From Conoideocrella luteorostrata (taxonomy: Eukaryota; Ascomycota; Sordariomycetes; Hypocreales; Clavicipitaceae), in the NCBI GenBank assembly GCA_032433595.1, contig JASWJB010000148.1:34079-98078 (forward strand): DNA of 64,000 bases, read 5' to 3'. The notes under the pieces were generated by a model, which had not been told where the DNA came from, ran no database searches, and saw nothing but the letters and a program-made list of their open reading frames with translations. Of this stretch, positions 23,984 to 34,559 are shown piece after piece. The stretch's first letter is position 1; every line of letters begins with the position of its first letter. The translations under genes were made by a program, and so were the position numbers.

Positions 23984-25323
23984 GACGCGGAATTTGTGCA
24001 GAATGAGACCGAGCGAACCTATGAGACCACGGCAGTTTTGGGGCGCCACCAACAGCTTGGTATTTATTGCAGGCGAGAAATGGTACCCTGATTCAGGTGC
24101 ATACCGCAATCTGTCAACTGGTAATCTCTTCCATCCATAAATCCATCCAGTCAAACCGTTTACCGAGGTGTGGCCTGGGCAGGGATTAGTCCGAGCTGGC
24201 CAATTAGACAGCAATTTATTGCGGGGGTCAACTCAATCCGGCAACTGCCAAAAGTTAAAGACTCCACAATAGTCGGTCCAAGCGTACCAGACAATGGTTA
24301 TAGCGGTCGGATAGTTAGTTAGTTAGCGATGAGTTCAAAATTTAACTATAAAGCCGGCGAATCACGGTAAATTTAGCCGACAACATCATAGTAGTTGCAT
24401 ATTGAACGGTTCAGATTGATCTTTCCGGTTCAACCCAGCGAGCCGTTTCGCTCACACCAACCTGACCCGGACCATTGTACGGTTCAACAACTTGTTCCAT
24501 GCAATGCTAAATTCCCCACCGCGCCACGGTCTTTCGCTAACAACGCTATAATCTCACCAGACCCTTCCAGTATCACAGGGGTACCTATACTTGGAAAGTT
24601 GGCCAGCCCCCGACTTTTGCATCAACTGATTCACATCTGCGCGCTGCGGGGTATATGGATTGCTGGTTTTATGGTTAGCCGCGTACATACGGATTACTCC
24701 GTACTCATACTGGTAATCGATAGGGTCGCATGCGGAGACTAATTTGCATAACCCAGTGTGGCGTTGTTGGGTAAGCCGGAAGAGTGCCTCTAGTGTGGCC
24801 ACGATGGCCTCACGCCAGTTGGCGTCGGTACAGCCGCAGGATGAACAGTGCGGCAGCACAACGAACAGCAACAATGAACAACAAGGATCGTGCTTGCGCT
24901 TGTGACTGTGCTCGCCGCAACTTGCAACTATAACTCATTGCATTTTTGAAGTCAAAATTGTAAATTGATCAGAGTTTACGTGCAGTGCAAATTAAGAGAA
25001 ATCTCCCAATTGCGACTATGACTTTCTGTAGGAAGCACAGGGGCTTCGGGTGACGACGGTATTGATACCGGAAGGTGAAGCAAAACAAGAAGCAAAAACA
25101 ATTCAATTCATCTGATCTGGGTTATCTAGGAGAAGAAGAGGAAGAGGAAATGTCCGCCGAGCGCGCTGGATGAAAGAGGCGCGCTAGGGTGGCCACGTGA
25201 CCTTGTCCGCAATTGCTCGTACGCTTGACGAGGGATTCCAATACTTTCATCACTTCCAACAACATCCAATTCCACGCTCAACCCAAAAACCAGCCACAAT
25301 CCACAATCCAAAAACCCCATCAG
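23984..25323. other. intergenic, no supported gene
   Basis: Contains the promoter of the Zn2Cys6 gene and a TACTCCGTA half-site (24695-24703). The frames 24395-24742 and 24554-24874 overlap on opposite strands without motifs. The stretch 25080-25150 is purine-rich. Confidence 0.4.
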
Positions 25324-25572
25324 ATGGATAGCCCAGGACTGGATTCCGACCTCGAGTCACTGCAAGCGGACATCATGGCTTGTGATGCTGAAATCATCGG
25401 ATTCCTCGAGCGACAAGGTTGTTTGAATTCGGATCTCGCAATTTCAAGTTCATTGGGTAGCGATATATTAATAGATAGTCTCGAACTGGATCCCGACCTC
25501 GAGTCACTGCAAGCGGATATTACGGCTTACGAAGCTGAAATCAACGCTTTCCTCCGGCGGCATTATGAGTAG
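25324..25572 (+). CDS. small acidic helical protein with internal duplication (hypothetical)
   Basis: An 82-residue frame from the ATG at 25324, consisting largely of two copies of a 26-residue unit: LDSDLESLQADIMACDAEII... (residues 6-31) and LDPDLESLQADITAYEAEIN... (residues 55-80). The units are joined by a Ser/Leu-rich linker. Heptad-like Leu/Ile spacing predicts short coiled-coil helices. An upstream GTG-initiated extension is unlikely to be used. No family recognised. It lies about 130 bases before an inverted solo LTR. It could be a small real gene or a fragment of a larger element-encoded protein. Confidence 0.4.
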   Translation: MDSPGLDSDLESLQADIMACDAEIIGFLERQGCLNSDLAISSSLGSDILIDSLELDPDLESLQADITAYEAEINAFLRRHYE

Positions 25573-25703
25573 TACAGCGAGACAATGTACTCCAGAGAAG
25601 CTCGTGCGACCAAGTGCCAGATAACGACAAACGGATGGATAGGTGAAACATCATGCAGACGAAGCCTCGAGAATGTATTAGGATTATTCTCCATCGCTCA
25701 ACG

Positions 25704-25898
25704 TGTGGGTTGCACAGGGTTGTGCAATGATCTAGATCATCGGCTTCAAAATGCAATATATTCAATAATAGTCTCTTATCTAAGAAGAAGAAAAGAAGTC
25801 ATAGCGGAAGGCACGACATCCTCGTATAAATATCGTGGCCAGAAGGTGACCGCGCGACGGGCTCTGTGCTTCCTATTGTGCTTGCCGGCATTCCAACA
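25704..25898 (-). mobile_element. solo LTR, family T, copy D (inverted)
   Basis: 195 bp reading TGTGGGTTGCACAGG...GGCATTCCAACA on the plus strand, the reverse complement of copies A-C. Perfect 5-bp target duplication CAACG (25699-25703 and 25899-25903). Confidence 0.92.
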
Positions 25899-26806
25899 CA
25901 ACGGGAGGCATAATCTACTATTTACCTACAAGTGAGAAATACGGCCAAAAACTATGTTATTTATATTATGTGTGGGCTTTCCCATCGTGTACATGCGGAT
26001 TTTTAGACAGGAGTCAAAGCCTAAACGTTGTGTTTGTAAAGGGAGTAAACCATTAAGCTAGGGAAACAGGCACAGAATCAGCTAGTCTGAAGTCAGCTCT
26101 GCAGAGGGGGTATAGGCTATTAGGTTACAGGTCTCGTGGGGTACAGGTTATAAGTGACAGGGGCCGAGGGGGATCAGTTTATGCATACAATCCTTAAATT
26201 GCTCTCCCCTTATTGGGTCGATAAGAATGACAATGCTAGTAGATATGTGTCTACCTTCGGCTCATCTCACAACTGTAACGTACTTAAAGCTGGCTAATTT
26301 TTGGTATATGAGAGCGTCTGGCGCACCAAATATACAAGGATTGGTCGCTCAAGAGATTGAGCTTGCTGGCCCGGCATTGACATGCCGGGCAAAAAACACT
26401 GCGACAAAGACAGAATCAAGAACGGTTACTAGCTGTTAAGTATTCCCTCCTGAAGGAACGCTGACAGCAGTGGTTGCGTCTGCTTGTTCTTGCAACATAA
26501 TCGGCAAAATATATCCGTCTCGTACAATTGAACATTCGTCGAGACACCAGATTCCTATATTGGACTCTCTCGCCTTCTAATGACACAACTTTATCAGTGG
26601 AGAACACAATATATCCTGAACCTACAACTCATGATGATGGCAAGTATAAAATGACTTTCTGTTAGCAGACATTCGCAGCGTCAATGCTGTCATCTGGGGT
26701 TTCTCGCTGCCCCCGCATACCCGAGGCGTCGGCATTCAGAGCCGCGTCTGTCACATATGTGCAGATTGGCCCATTGCCGCTCGCAACTCACGCGCGATAC
26801 GACTAG
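25899..26806. other. intergenic downstream of the NLR gene
   Basis: No supported gene. A perfect 9-bp stem with a 4-base loop lies at 26369-26390 (GCCCGGCAT, TGAC, ATGCCGGGC) and is followed by AAAAAA. It is strong as a hairpin but of unknown meaning in a eukaryote. Confidence 0.45.
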
Positions 26807-29800
26807 CTACCGAGTTTCCGTATCGCAAGGTCGAAACAAGATGAAAGGAAAGTTGATGTCGCATGCTTGGAAGTCGAGCTCTGCCTGGCAGCCGCTAGCG
26901 TTGTTCTGGCTCAATTGGAGTAAGCGGGCGCGGGTGGTGCGCAGACCTTTGGCAATGGGGTGTGGTACCGTACTAATGGAATCAAAGCCCTGGATGGCTT
27001 CATTACACAGAGTAATGGCGCGTTCTGTCTTCCCTAACGCGAAAGAACAGCGTGCCAGCTCCACGAGTGTGCCAAGCCGATCCGGGTGGTAATCACCACG
27101 ATGCGACGCCATTTCCTTCTGGCTCGCGGCCACTTCCACCAGCATACCCTCTGCTGCGGTATATTGGCCGTCCTGCACAAGAATGCACCCGAGAGTTTGT
27201 TGCCCAAAGAGAGTGCCGATGTGTTTCGGCCCAAGGGTACGTTGCGCCGCCGGCAGGCCACGGCGGATCAACTCAGTGGCCTCATCGTGCTGACCCATGG
27301 CGGCTAGTACAATGGCCATATTGACCATGGCAAGCAGTGTGTATGGATGCTCTTTGCCCAAATTTGCGCGGCGCGTTTCCATCACTTCGGCCATTGTATC
27401 TCGAGCTGAATCCAGGTGCTGCCCGCCGAGAAGCACGGCGGCACGGCAGAGATGCTCCTTGGCAAACAGCGTTCGTTCATGGTCCGGTCCGTGCACCTTT
27501 GCCATGCCCGTGGATGCCTCCAAATGTAACTGGAACGCTTCTTCAAAGTTACTCGTCTCCCAAAACTTGAGCTCTGTGAGGCCCAGATTGTCCATCGCTT
27601 CAAGGACATCTGCGTCATCGCGGGGCCGGCTTTGCAGCATCTTGCCCAGGACTTCCCTCTGAAGGCTTCGCGCAGTGGAATACTGCCCCTGCTGCCATCG
27701 TGTGCGCCCCAATTCACTCATGGCTCTCAGAGTCTCGGGGTGCGAGGGTCCAAGGTGGGCAATACAGACATTCAGCACAGAAGACTGGAGTTCCGCTGCG
27801 ACGGAGGGCTGCCCCAGATGCCAGTGTATTGTAGAGAGAAATAGGGCGACTTGTCTCGATCGCTTGTGACGAGGACCAAGGTATCTAAACAGGAAACTTT
27901 TGACCTCTCGGAGAAGTTTCTCGGCGCTGTCCCAATGACCACACTTGGCGTACACTAGACTGAATTTCGCATACATACGTATCTTGTCTGCATCGGGAGC
28001 TAAATTGGGTACAAGAGATGTAAACCAAGACCTGAGATATTTTCTAGAAGACCCCTTTACAGAGATTGCTTTAGCAGTGCTTCGTCTACAGGCTAGCACA
28101 TGCTCAACATGAGGAAGCAAGCTGATGTGATATTTCTCGTCGGCGGCAGCAGCATCGAGAGGAGGGAGATTGATAGACATGGCTAGCACTTGTCCGGTCA
28201 CGTCAGCCCAGAGTGCTTGTTCGGATAGTCTCATCCTGGGACGCTCACGCGCCCATGTATGAACCATGGGATGCATTGCATAGCTGTCTGTCCGGTCATT
28301 GTGGATGATCAGCGACATATGAACCAGTTCCTTCAGTGCCCGTCGTAGACGGTCGAGAGCGTCATCCACAGCACCGGCGTCACTGGCGTCACGGACAATC
28401 CTTGGTAAAACACCTTTGCTTTCGCCTCGGAAGAGCCAGGCGAGTAGTGCATCGGGGGTGGTTTCTCGAAGCTTGCCAACAAAGGACGTGGTAGACCAAG
28501 AATCTGGCGTCGATGATTCTGCGGGCACATCAGTTTCCTGACTAGGCTCTTGCCCTGAATTCTTCATAGCCCGCGAAAAGATATCTCGGGAGATAGTCTC
28601 CCAATGTAAGAAGGCTAGCATGTTTAAAAGTTCCAATGCATCGAGAGAAGCCTCCGTACCTCTCTGTTCAAGACGGGTGTAGCATATTTCCCACGTGGCA
28701 TAAATGCTTGCGTCTGAGTCCGATGACGCCATTTTAGTACGGCGTATCTTTCGCCAACTTCGACTGTAATAGTCCAAGTAGTTCTTCAAGTTGCATAGCT
28801 CGTCTCTGATGGCGGCGCCGGCGTGAATGATGGCCAGCGCGAGGGAACCCAATTTTGTTGTAATATGCGAAGCCAGCTGTTTGCAGGTTGAATCCCAGGG
28901 AGCCGGTTCATCTGACGCTTTGAGCAGAAGCTGGGTGGCCTCATCAAGTTCTAGGCCGAGAAATTCATAATACCGGCGTCCAACATTTCCGTGCACTTTG
29001 TATGCCGGATTCTTGGTGGTCACAAGAATATTCCCTCCGTCTCCTTTCGGAAAATACCGTTCAAGAGGGATGTTCTCATCATCGGCATTGTCAATAATGA
29101 GGAGCCAGCTGTGTTCGAGATTAGATAGCCAGTGTAGAACTGAGTTTTCGTGCTTCTCGAGTCCAGCTCGCTCGGCAATAGAGCCAATTGTCCGCTTAAC
29201 TTGCTCAGGCGTGCTGGCGTCGATCCAAAAGACACCCCAGAAACTGTCTCTGTTGTCCTGAGCAAACTTGGAGGAGAACTGCGTCTTACCCGACCCTCCG
29301 AGGCCGTGTATGACGAACCGCCGTTGGGACTGACGTCCTTGTCTGCTATTTCTGGGAATAAATGTTTCGCGAAGTTCCTGAAGGAAAGCAGTCCGTCCCG
29401 TAAAGATGCTGCTCACTGACTGCGGAACATCAAAATGGTGGTTGGCCGATACCGACTTCATCGTGAGCGCAGCAAAATTGACAGACTCTTGTAAATCCTT
29501 GAGAGCTGCAAGAGCTGCCTCGTCGTAGTTTGAATTGGCTTTGAACTTGATTGATTGCTGAATATCGGTTATCTGTGACTGAATATTCTCGCCAAGGCTC
29601 TCAAAGTCTTGGGAAAGGGTTCCGAATGATCGCGTATTGTACTCCTGCGAAACCCCGATATCTTGATGGATGATGACTGACAGTACCATCTGCAATGCAC
29701 TCTGGTATGTTGCCATTTGCTTTCGGCAGTCATCGAGGTCTTTATCCTTCAACATTTTCCTAATGGTCTTGCCGATCACATCGATCTTGCGCGGGACCGA

Positions 29801-30136
29801 GGATTTAGAATGCCCTCGGATTTTCTCAACTATGCCATCAAGCTTTGTCACAACCAAGCGGCAGTGTTCAAGTTCTTTCCCCAAATGCGCCCATAAGTCT
29901 TTGGTGCGTTGGGCTTGTTCTGTGGATTCCGGTATCGCGTTATCTGATCTCGTCTCATACGCGGCTTTCACAGTATGGCATAATGCTTTAAGCCGGTCGA
30001 CATCAGACAGTAGCGTGCTGACTTCATCTTCGATGCCACTGATGGCTCTCTGGAGTTCGTAAATATTTGTGCCAAGTTGTGTGCACACACCGACAACTGC
30101 CAATGCGCCTACGCCTATTGAAATAGGGCCAGACAT
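26807..30136 (-). CDS. STAND/NLR-type protein: Helo-like N-domain, NB-ARC, TPR repeats
   Basis: Single exon, 1109 residues. Residues 1-60 (ISIGVGALAVVGVCTQLGTN...LQRAISGIEDEVSTLLSDV) match the fungal N-terminal helical domain related to HeLo-like death-inducing domains. Residues 240-460 form an NTPase of the NB-ARC class: Walker A GLGGSGKT (about 278-285), Walker B WLLIIDNADD (about 344-353), then GGNILVTTKNP and a GSLALAIIHAGAAI helix. From about 700 to 1080 come tandem 42-residue TPRs of the kinesin-light-chain type (AEKLLREVKSFLFRYLGPRH, LGPSHPETLRAMSELGRTRW, LGKEHPYTLLAMVNMA, LGPKHIGTLFGQQ). Such proteins act as intracellular sensors in allorecognition or xenorecognition and can trigger cell death; the cue here is unknown. 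The predicted start directly precedes the conserved domain. Confidence 0.92.
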   Translation of the reverse strand: MSGPISIGVGALAVVGVCTQLGTNIYELQRAISGIEDEVSTLLSDVDRLKALCHTVKAAYETRSDNAIPESTEQAQRTKDLWAHLGKELEHCRLVVTKLDGIVEKIRGHSKSSVPRKIDVIGKTIRKMLKDKDLDDCRKQMATYQSALQMVLSVIIHQDIGVSQEYNTRSFGTLSQDFESLGENIQSQITDIQQSIKFKANSNYDEAALAALKDLQESVNFAALTMKSVSANHHFDVPQSVSSIFTGRTAFLQELRETFIPRNSRQGRQSQRRFVIHGLGGSGKTQFSSKFAQDNRDSFWGVFWIDASTPEQVKRTIGSIAERAGLEKHENSVLHWLSNLEHSWLLIIDNADDENIPLERYFPKGDGGNILVTTKNPAYKVHGNVGRRYYEFLGLELDEATQLLLKASDEPAPWDSTCKQLASHITTKLGSLALAIIHAGAAIRDELCNLKNYLDYYSRSWRKIRRTKMASSDSDASIYATWEICYTRLEQRGTEASLDALELLNMLAFLHWETISRDIFSRAMKNSGQEPSQETDVPAESSTPDSWSTTSFVGKLRETTPDALLAWLFRGESKGVLPRIVRDASDAGAVDDALDRLRRALKELVHMSLIIHNDRTDSYAMHPMVHTWARERPRMRLSEQALWADVTGQVLAMSINLPPLDAAAADEKYHISLLPHVEHVLACRRSTAKAISVKGSSRKYLRSWFTSLVPNLAPDADKIRMYAKFSLVYAKCGHWDSAEKLLREVKSFLFRYLGPRHKRSRQVALFLSTIHWHLGQPSVAAELQSSVLNVCIAHLGPSHPETLRAMSELGRTRWQQGQYSTARSLQREVLGKMLQSRPRDDADVLEAMDNLGLTELKFWETSNFEEAFQLHLEASTGMAKVHGPDHERTLFAKEHLCRAAVLLGGQHLDSARDTMAEVMETRRANLGKEHPYTLLAMVNMAIVLAAMGQHDEATELIRRGLPAAQRTLGPKHIGTLFGQQTLGCILVQDGQYTAAEGMLVEVAASQKEMASHRGDYHPDRLGTLVELARCSFALGKTERAITLCNEAIQGFDSISTVPHPIAKGLRTTRARLLQLSQNNASGCQAELDFQACDINFPFILFRPCDTETR

Positions 30137-31322
30137 AATGAGCGGCTGCAGCGAACAGGGCGGATTCTAGTATGACTCTGACGCGTACGTGAATTGCACC
30201 CCCTGCACCAGATCGCCGCAGACTTATGCGTCGCATCTGATGCTCTCGACTCTGTTCTGAAGCAGAGTAATCGGCAAAGACAGCAAGAATACTCAGCTGT
30301 TTTACTCCGTAGTCACATGGAGAGTAGAAAGCCTGGGCAGGGGGGGCCAGATGTGATGTTTGCTATGAGAAGCCGCACGGCCCCACAACCCTTTATCTTA
30401 GTGGCCGCTGCGGGCCGCCACCCAGCTTCGAGAGATTTTAGTGCCGCTAAGGCCACATCCGTCTGCCATAGCCACACGCCAAGTGTGTGGGAGAAACATC
30501 GCGTGGACTGCTCAATCTGCGGAGTAACTGATCTCACTCGCTGCATGCTGCGTCCATCTCCCGAGCATCGTCAGCTTCAACATAGAGAATGGTCAACGTC
30601 GGGGCTCTAGATCTTGAGACATTCGTAGAGGCTTGGTGTGACATGCAAGTCTCAACGCGTCGAGAGGGGAAGTGTCTTGAGGCGACGAGCGGAAATAGGA
30701 TGTGAGGCCGCATACGCCTCCAAGCGCTGGTGGTGGACATCAGCTCCGCTTCTTGACGGAATGAGTGTGTATGACTGGATCTGGACGAGAGTTTGCTATG
30801 CTGTGCCGCCTGGTGATACGCGGAGCTGCATCACACTGGCACCACTAGGCCCTGACTGTCGTACCAGGGCAAGCAGACACCCGTCAATACGGATAACTTG
30901 GGGCCGAAAGATGTGGTGTATACTCCGTACGGAGTACGGAGTAATGTTAATTAGGAAGCAGAAAAGAGGTGCTCTATTAATCCAGCTTTCAATTGGCCCG
31001 AGACCCCTGTCGTGATACTCCGTACATGCAGTGCTATATCATTACGACGCCTACACCCTGCTAGTACTTTGATTATCTGACAGACCTTCAGCAAACCCCA
31101 GCCGCCCCAACTGTTTCCGACGGGCAAGGTCCACCGAGCAGTACCCAGCCTTGATAGTAGTGCTGTTCTTCGGCCTTTTGTCAAACACTCGTCATCAACC
31201 AAGTTCAATCATTATTAACGGCTACCTAGTGCGTGCTCCATACACAGCAGTAGCTATCGCGAGCGAAGCCGCCTTCCGACATGAACTAGGGTATTGCTGA
31301 TGATTTGTGCAACATCGGTACA
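30137..31322. other. intergenic between divergent NLR and P450 genes
   Basis: About 1.2 kb with both promoters. Holds TACTCCGTA at 30303-30311 and 31016-31024 and an overlapping cluster of the motif in both orientations at 30921-30943. The frames 30194-30610 and 30638-31015 lack motifs. Confidence 0.5.
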
Positions 31323-33288
31323 ATGGGCATTTACTTATATTGCGGTGTCTCAATATCCATGGTCATAGTATGGGTGACTTGGAATTGGCAGAGCAAACGA
31401 GAGGTGCGTCAACGAGCTGGCACCATCCAAGGGCGGGGGGGGAGGGGCGCTCCTTAGTGTTTAAGAGGGACAATATACACTGACACTGTGAAGATAATCC
31501 GGAAAGAGAGGCGTTTTGCGTTGGAGCACGGTTGCCAGCCGTTGCGACCATGGTCGGCGAAGTGGCCATTTGGACTGGATCTGTTAGTGAAAGTCTTCAA
31601 GCACGCAAGACAGATGCAAATCTTGCGTTTTTTCCTCGAAGTCGTTGAGGAGTCGGGAACTACATTTGAACAGAACTTACTAGGAGCACGGGGCGTCAAC
31701 ACCGTCGATCCAAGAAATATCGAGGCCATCTTATCCACCAATTTTAATGGTACCAACTCCACCGCCTCGCACAAGACCTTTTTTCTTGGGGGGGGGGGGT
31801 TTTTTTCCTTGGGCAAGGCTTGAGCTAACTTGAACAACTCCAGACTACAGTTTAGGGCTCCGTGCACCAACATTTCGACCAGTCCTCGGCAGCGGTATAT
31901 TTACCCAGGACGGCGCGGCTTGGAAGCACTCCCGGCAGCTGCTTCGGCCGCAGTTCGCGTCCAATCGATCGCAGAACTTTGAGCAGGTCAAGAAATGCGT
32001 CCAGGACCTTGTCGAAGCGATCCCAGGGGATGGGCTAGTTGACTTACAGCCCTTATGTTTCAAGCTAACATTCGACACGACAATGTTTCTGCTCTTCGGT
32101 AACTCTGTGTCTGCCGCGGACTGGGGTCAAGTAGCTGGCCAGGAATCTGAGTTCGCGCGGGCATTTAACTTATCGCAGGAGTATCTCTCGCACCGCGGTC
32201 GGCTGGGGGCTTTCTACTGGCTGCTCAATGATCGGACATTTCAAGACGCGTGTCGCACATGCCACCACTTTATCGACGGGGCAATTGCCAAGGCGTTGGA
32301 GGCGTCCGCCCGGGATTCAAGGGGGGAGGGAAAAGAGCAACTTGATACTGCTGATAATGGCGACTACGTGTTCGTCGAAGCTCTGGTGCAGCAAACAAAG
32401 GATCCAAAGTTCCTCCGAGACCAGTGCTTAAATGTTCTGCTGGCGGGTCGCGATACGACAGCATGTTGCCTTCAATGGACATTGTATGTTCGACCCTGGA
32501 ACCTGATTATATATCCTTGCGACACGTCTTTCTAACTGTAGCAGCCGGCTGCTCGCTCGCCATCAGCATGTCCTCAATAAGCTGCGCAGTGAAATTGAGC
32601 AAATATCGGGGCTAGGCTCAAGTGCGCCGCCACCGACAAGGGACGATCTGAAGCGCATGTCATATCTCCAGCTCGTCATCAAAGAAGGTACGTCATGACA
32701 GCCAGCCTCTCGGCCTCTGCCTCTCGGCCTCTGCTTTCTCCCATCCATTCATCTTTGCCTAATGTAAATCGAGCTAGTCTTGCGTCTTTACCCGTCCGTA
32801 CCAGTCAATTCCCGAGAGGCCGTGCGGCTCACGACGCTCCCTGTGGGTGGCGGGCCGGATGGCACGTCACCGGTACTCGTTCGGCCAGGTGAAGGCGTTG
32901 GCTACTGCGTGTACGCCATGCACCGCCGTAAGGACATCTACGGTGATGACGCACACAAGTTTCGCCCCGAGCGGTGGGAAGGGGACTCATTGAAGGATAT
33001 TGGTTGGGCGTACCTACCGTTTAATGGAGGGCCGAGGTTGTGCTTGGGCCGTAAGTAGAACCTCACACCGCTTCCCATGATTTATATGTGCCTCATACTC
33101 ACAAGTCTCATTATGCAGAGGAATTTGCCATGGTTGAGGTTACATACACTGTTGCCCGATTGGTGCAGATTTTCCCCAGCATTAACGTCCCCCCAGGTGA
33201 GACGGTATTGAATGTTGGTGATGAGAAACAGACCCTTACCTTGGTAGTTGCGAGCGCTGAAGGATGTGTGGTGTCCCTAAAGACTTGA
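31323..33288 (+). CDS. cytochrome P450, CYP52-like fatty-acid/alkane hydroxylase type
   Basis: Six exons: 31323-31403, 31494-31749, 31844-32483, 32542-32687, 32778-33050, 33119-33288, giving 521 residues with all phases consistent. Short N-terminal membrane anchor ([15 protein letters not shown]). Family signatures: [35 protein letters not shown] (C-helix); the I-helix [15 protein letters not shown]; the ExxR helix as [24 protein letters not shown]; and the heme loop [17 protein letters not shown] with Cys463 as thiolate ligand. The LLGARG..TVDP and AWKHSR motifs point to the CYP52/CYP539-like clan of ER-bound omega-hydroxylases. Introns 1 and 2 contain G-runs (G8, G12). It converges on an alkaline ceramidase gene 347 bases away. 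Confidence 0.92.
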
Positions 33289-33635
33289 TTGAGTGTTTGG
33301 CCAGATCCTAGTTGATCTTAGTTGTCACAAACAGAACACGAACGGAAGCTTCCAAAGCCTGTCATTGGAGAAACCAACCACGTTCTGGCCGTTGAATGTA
33401 TTTTTCTGTCTTCAATCACTGCATACGACTATATCACTATGAGACGTAGGTCCATGCTCAAGATAACCGGAATCTAGAAGAGAAAGATACGTGAAGGTAG
33501 CTGTCAGATTCCTCGTCAAACTAAATTGGAAGGCTGGGGGACTATTTATTTCCAGCTCGGTCCAAGATGTAATCTACAACGTCAACCACCTACTCAACGC
33601 CATCAAATATCCTTGTTGTCCAAAACTCATGACCG
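33289..33635. other. intergenic between convergent P450 and ceramidase genes
   Basis: 347 bases holding both 3' ends; no other feature recognised. Confidence 0.5.
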
Positions 33636-34559
33636 TTATTCTTTCTTCTGCTCGAGTTTCTCCTCCTCACGTAATTCCCTCGCCACGTTCATAAACAGAC
33701 TGGCACCGATGGCAGTTAGTACGTGCCACCATCCATGCAGCTCAAACAACCAAGCCCAAGGAAGTCCAACTTGTTGCCTAATAGTCCTGAGCTGGGCACA
33801 GTACTCAAGATCGATATTCCAGAGCACATATCCAACCAGGCACACTGATATAGCTTTCCATGTTCGTATATTCCAGTCCCGGCTCTTGGCTTTTGGGAAC
33901 GCAGGTTGAGCCCAGTGGTATAGATACTGAGTTCGCAAGATGACGACCAATAACCCTATCACGAAAGCAATCACTTGGTAGATGATGCTTGGTGAACGCA
34001 AGTAGAATATAGCAAAAGATGTGAAGCACAAGGCAAGGCCGGTCGAGATGATGAAGGATTTTGTAGCCGATTGTCGAGTCGTGAGAGTGGCTTGGAGCAA
34101 AGACCAAGTGAGTCCAAGCATTGAGAACTCGTCAGCGAATTCGAGCGTCTGGCGAAGACTGGCGTGAAATGAAAACGATCCAATGCCTAGGCCTAGGAGT
34201 GAAATAGACATAAAGTCTAGCTTGGGTGCAAACATTCCACGGCTTCCCGGTCCATACATGTATCTAAGAGCGAGATACACTAAGGAACAGCAATCTTAGC
34301 GACGCCATTTGCCAACAGCATGCATGCGTTGCACATGGTTACGTACCGTACGCGAGATTTGTTAGTGAGTTAATAAACTCGGCCAGGTAGAATGTCAAGC
34401 CATAGTCTTCTTCGCAAAAGCTGTTTGCAAGTCAGCACCCAATCCTGCCATTCATGCTCTGATCTGGAGGCGCTCTCACTTTGCTCTGCTGGTTGGCGGG
34501 CCCCAAACTCCCATGAGGGAGTAGGTATCGCCATCAAAACGAATGTTATGGTGTCCCAT
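33636..34559 (-). CDS. alkaline ceramidase
   Basis: Three exons on the minus strand: 34559-34480, 34420-34347, 34279-33636, giving 265 residues, the usual length. The enzyme is an integral membrane amidase of the CREST superfamily that splits (phyto)ceramide into sphingoid base and fatty acid, normally in ER or Golgi. Motifs: GVWGPPTSRANFCEEDYGLT at the N-terminus followed by YLAEFINSLTNLAY; the metal-site motif FSFHASLRQTLEFADEFSML (Ser, His, Asp); and the second His pair in WLFELHGWWHVLTAIGA. About seven hydrophobic segments. The C-terminal tail is charged (RELREEEKLEQKKE). Start chosen at MGHHNIRFDGD because it precedes the conserved block and gives good splice sites. Confidence 0.92.

Noticed and set aside
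26369..26396. Hairpin plus A-run as a bacterial-type terminator
   Set aside because: The window is clearly eukaryotic (introns, fungal families), so intrinsic termination does not apply.
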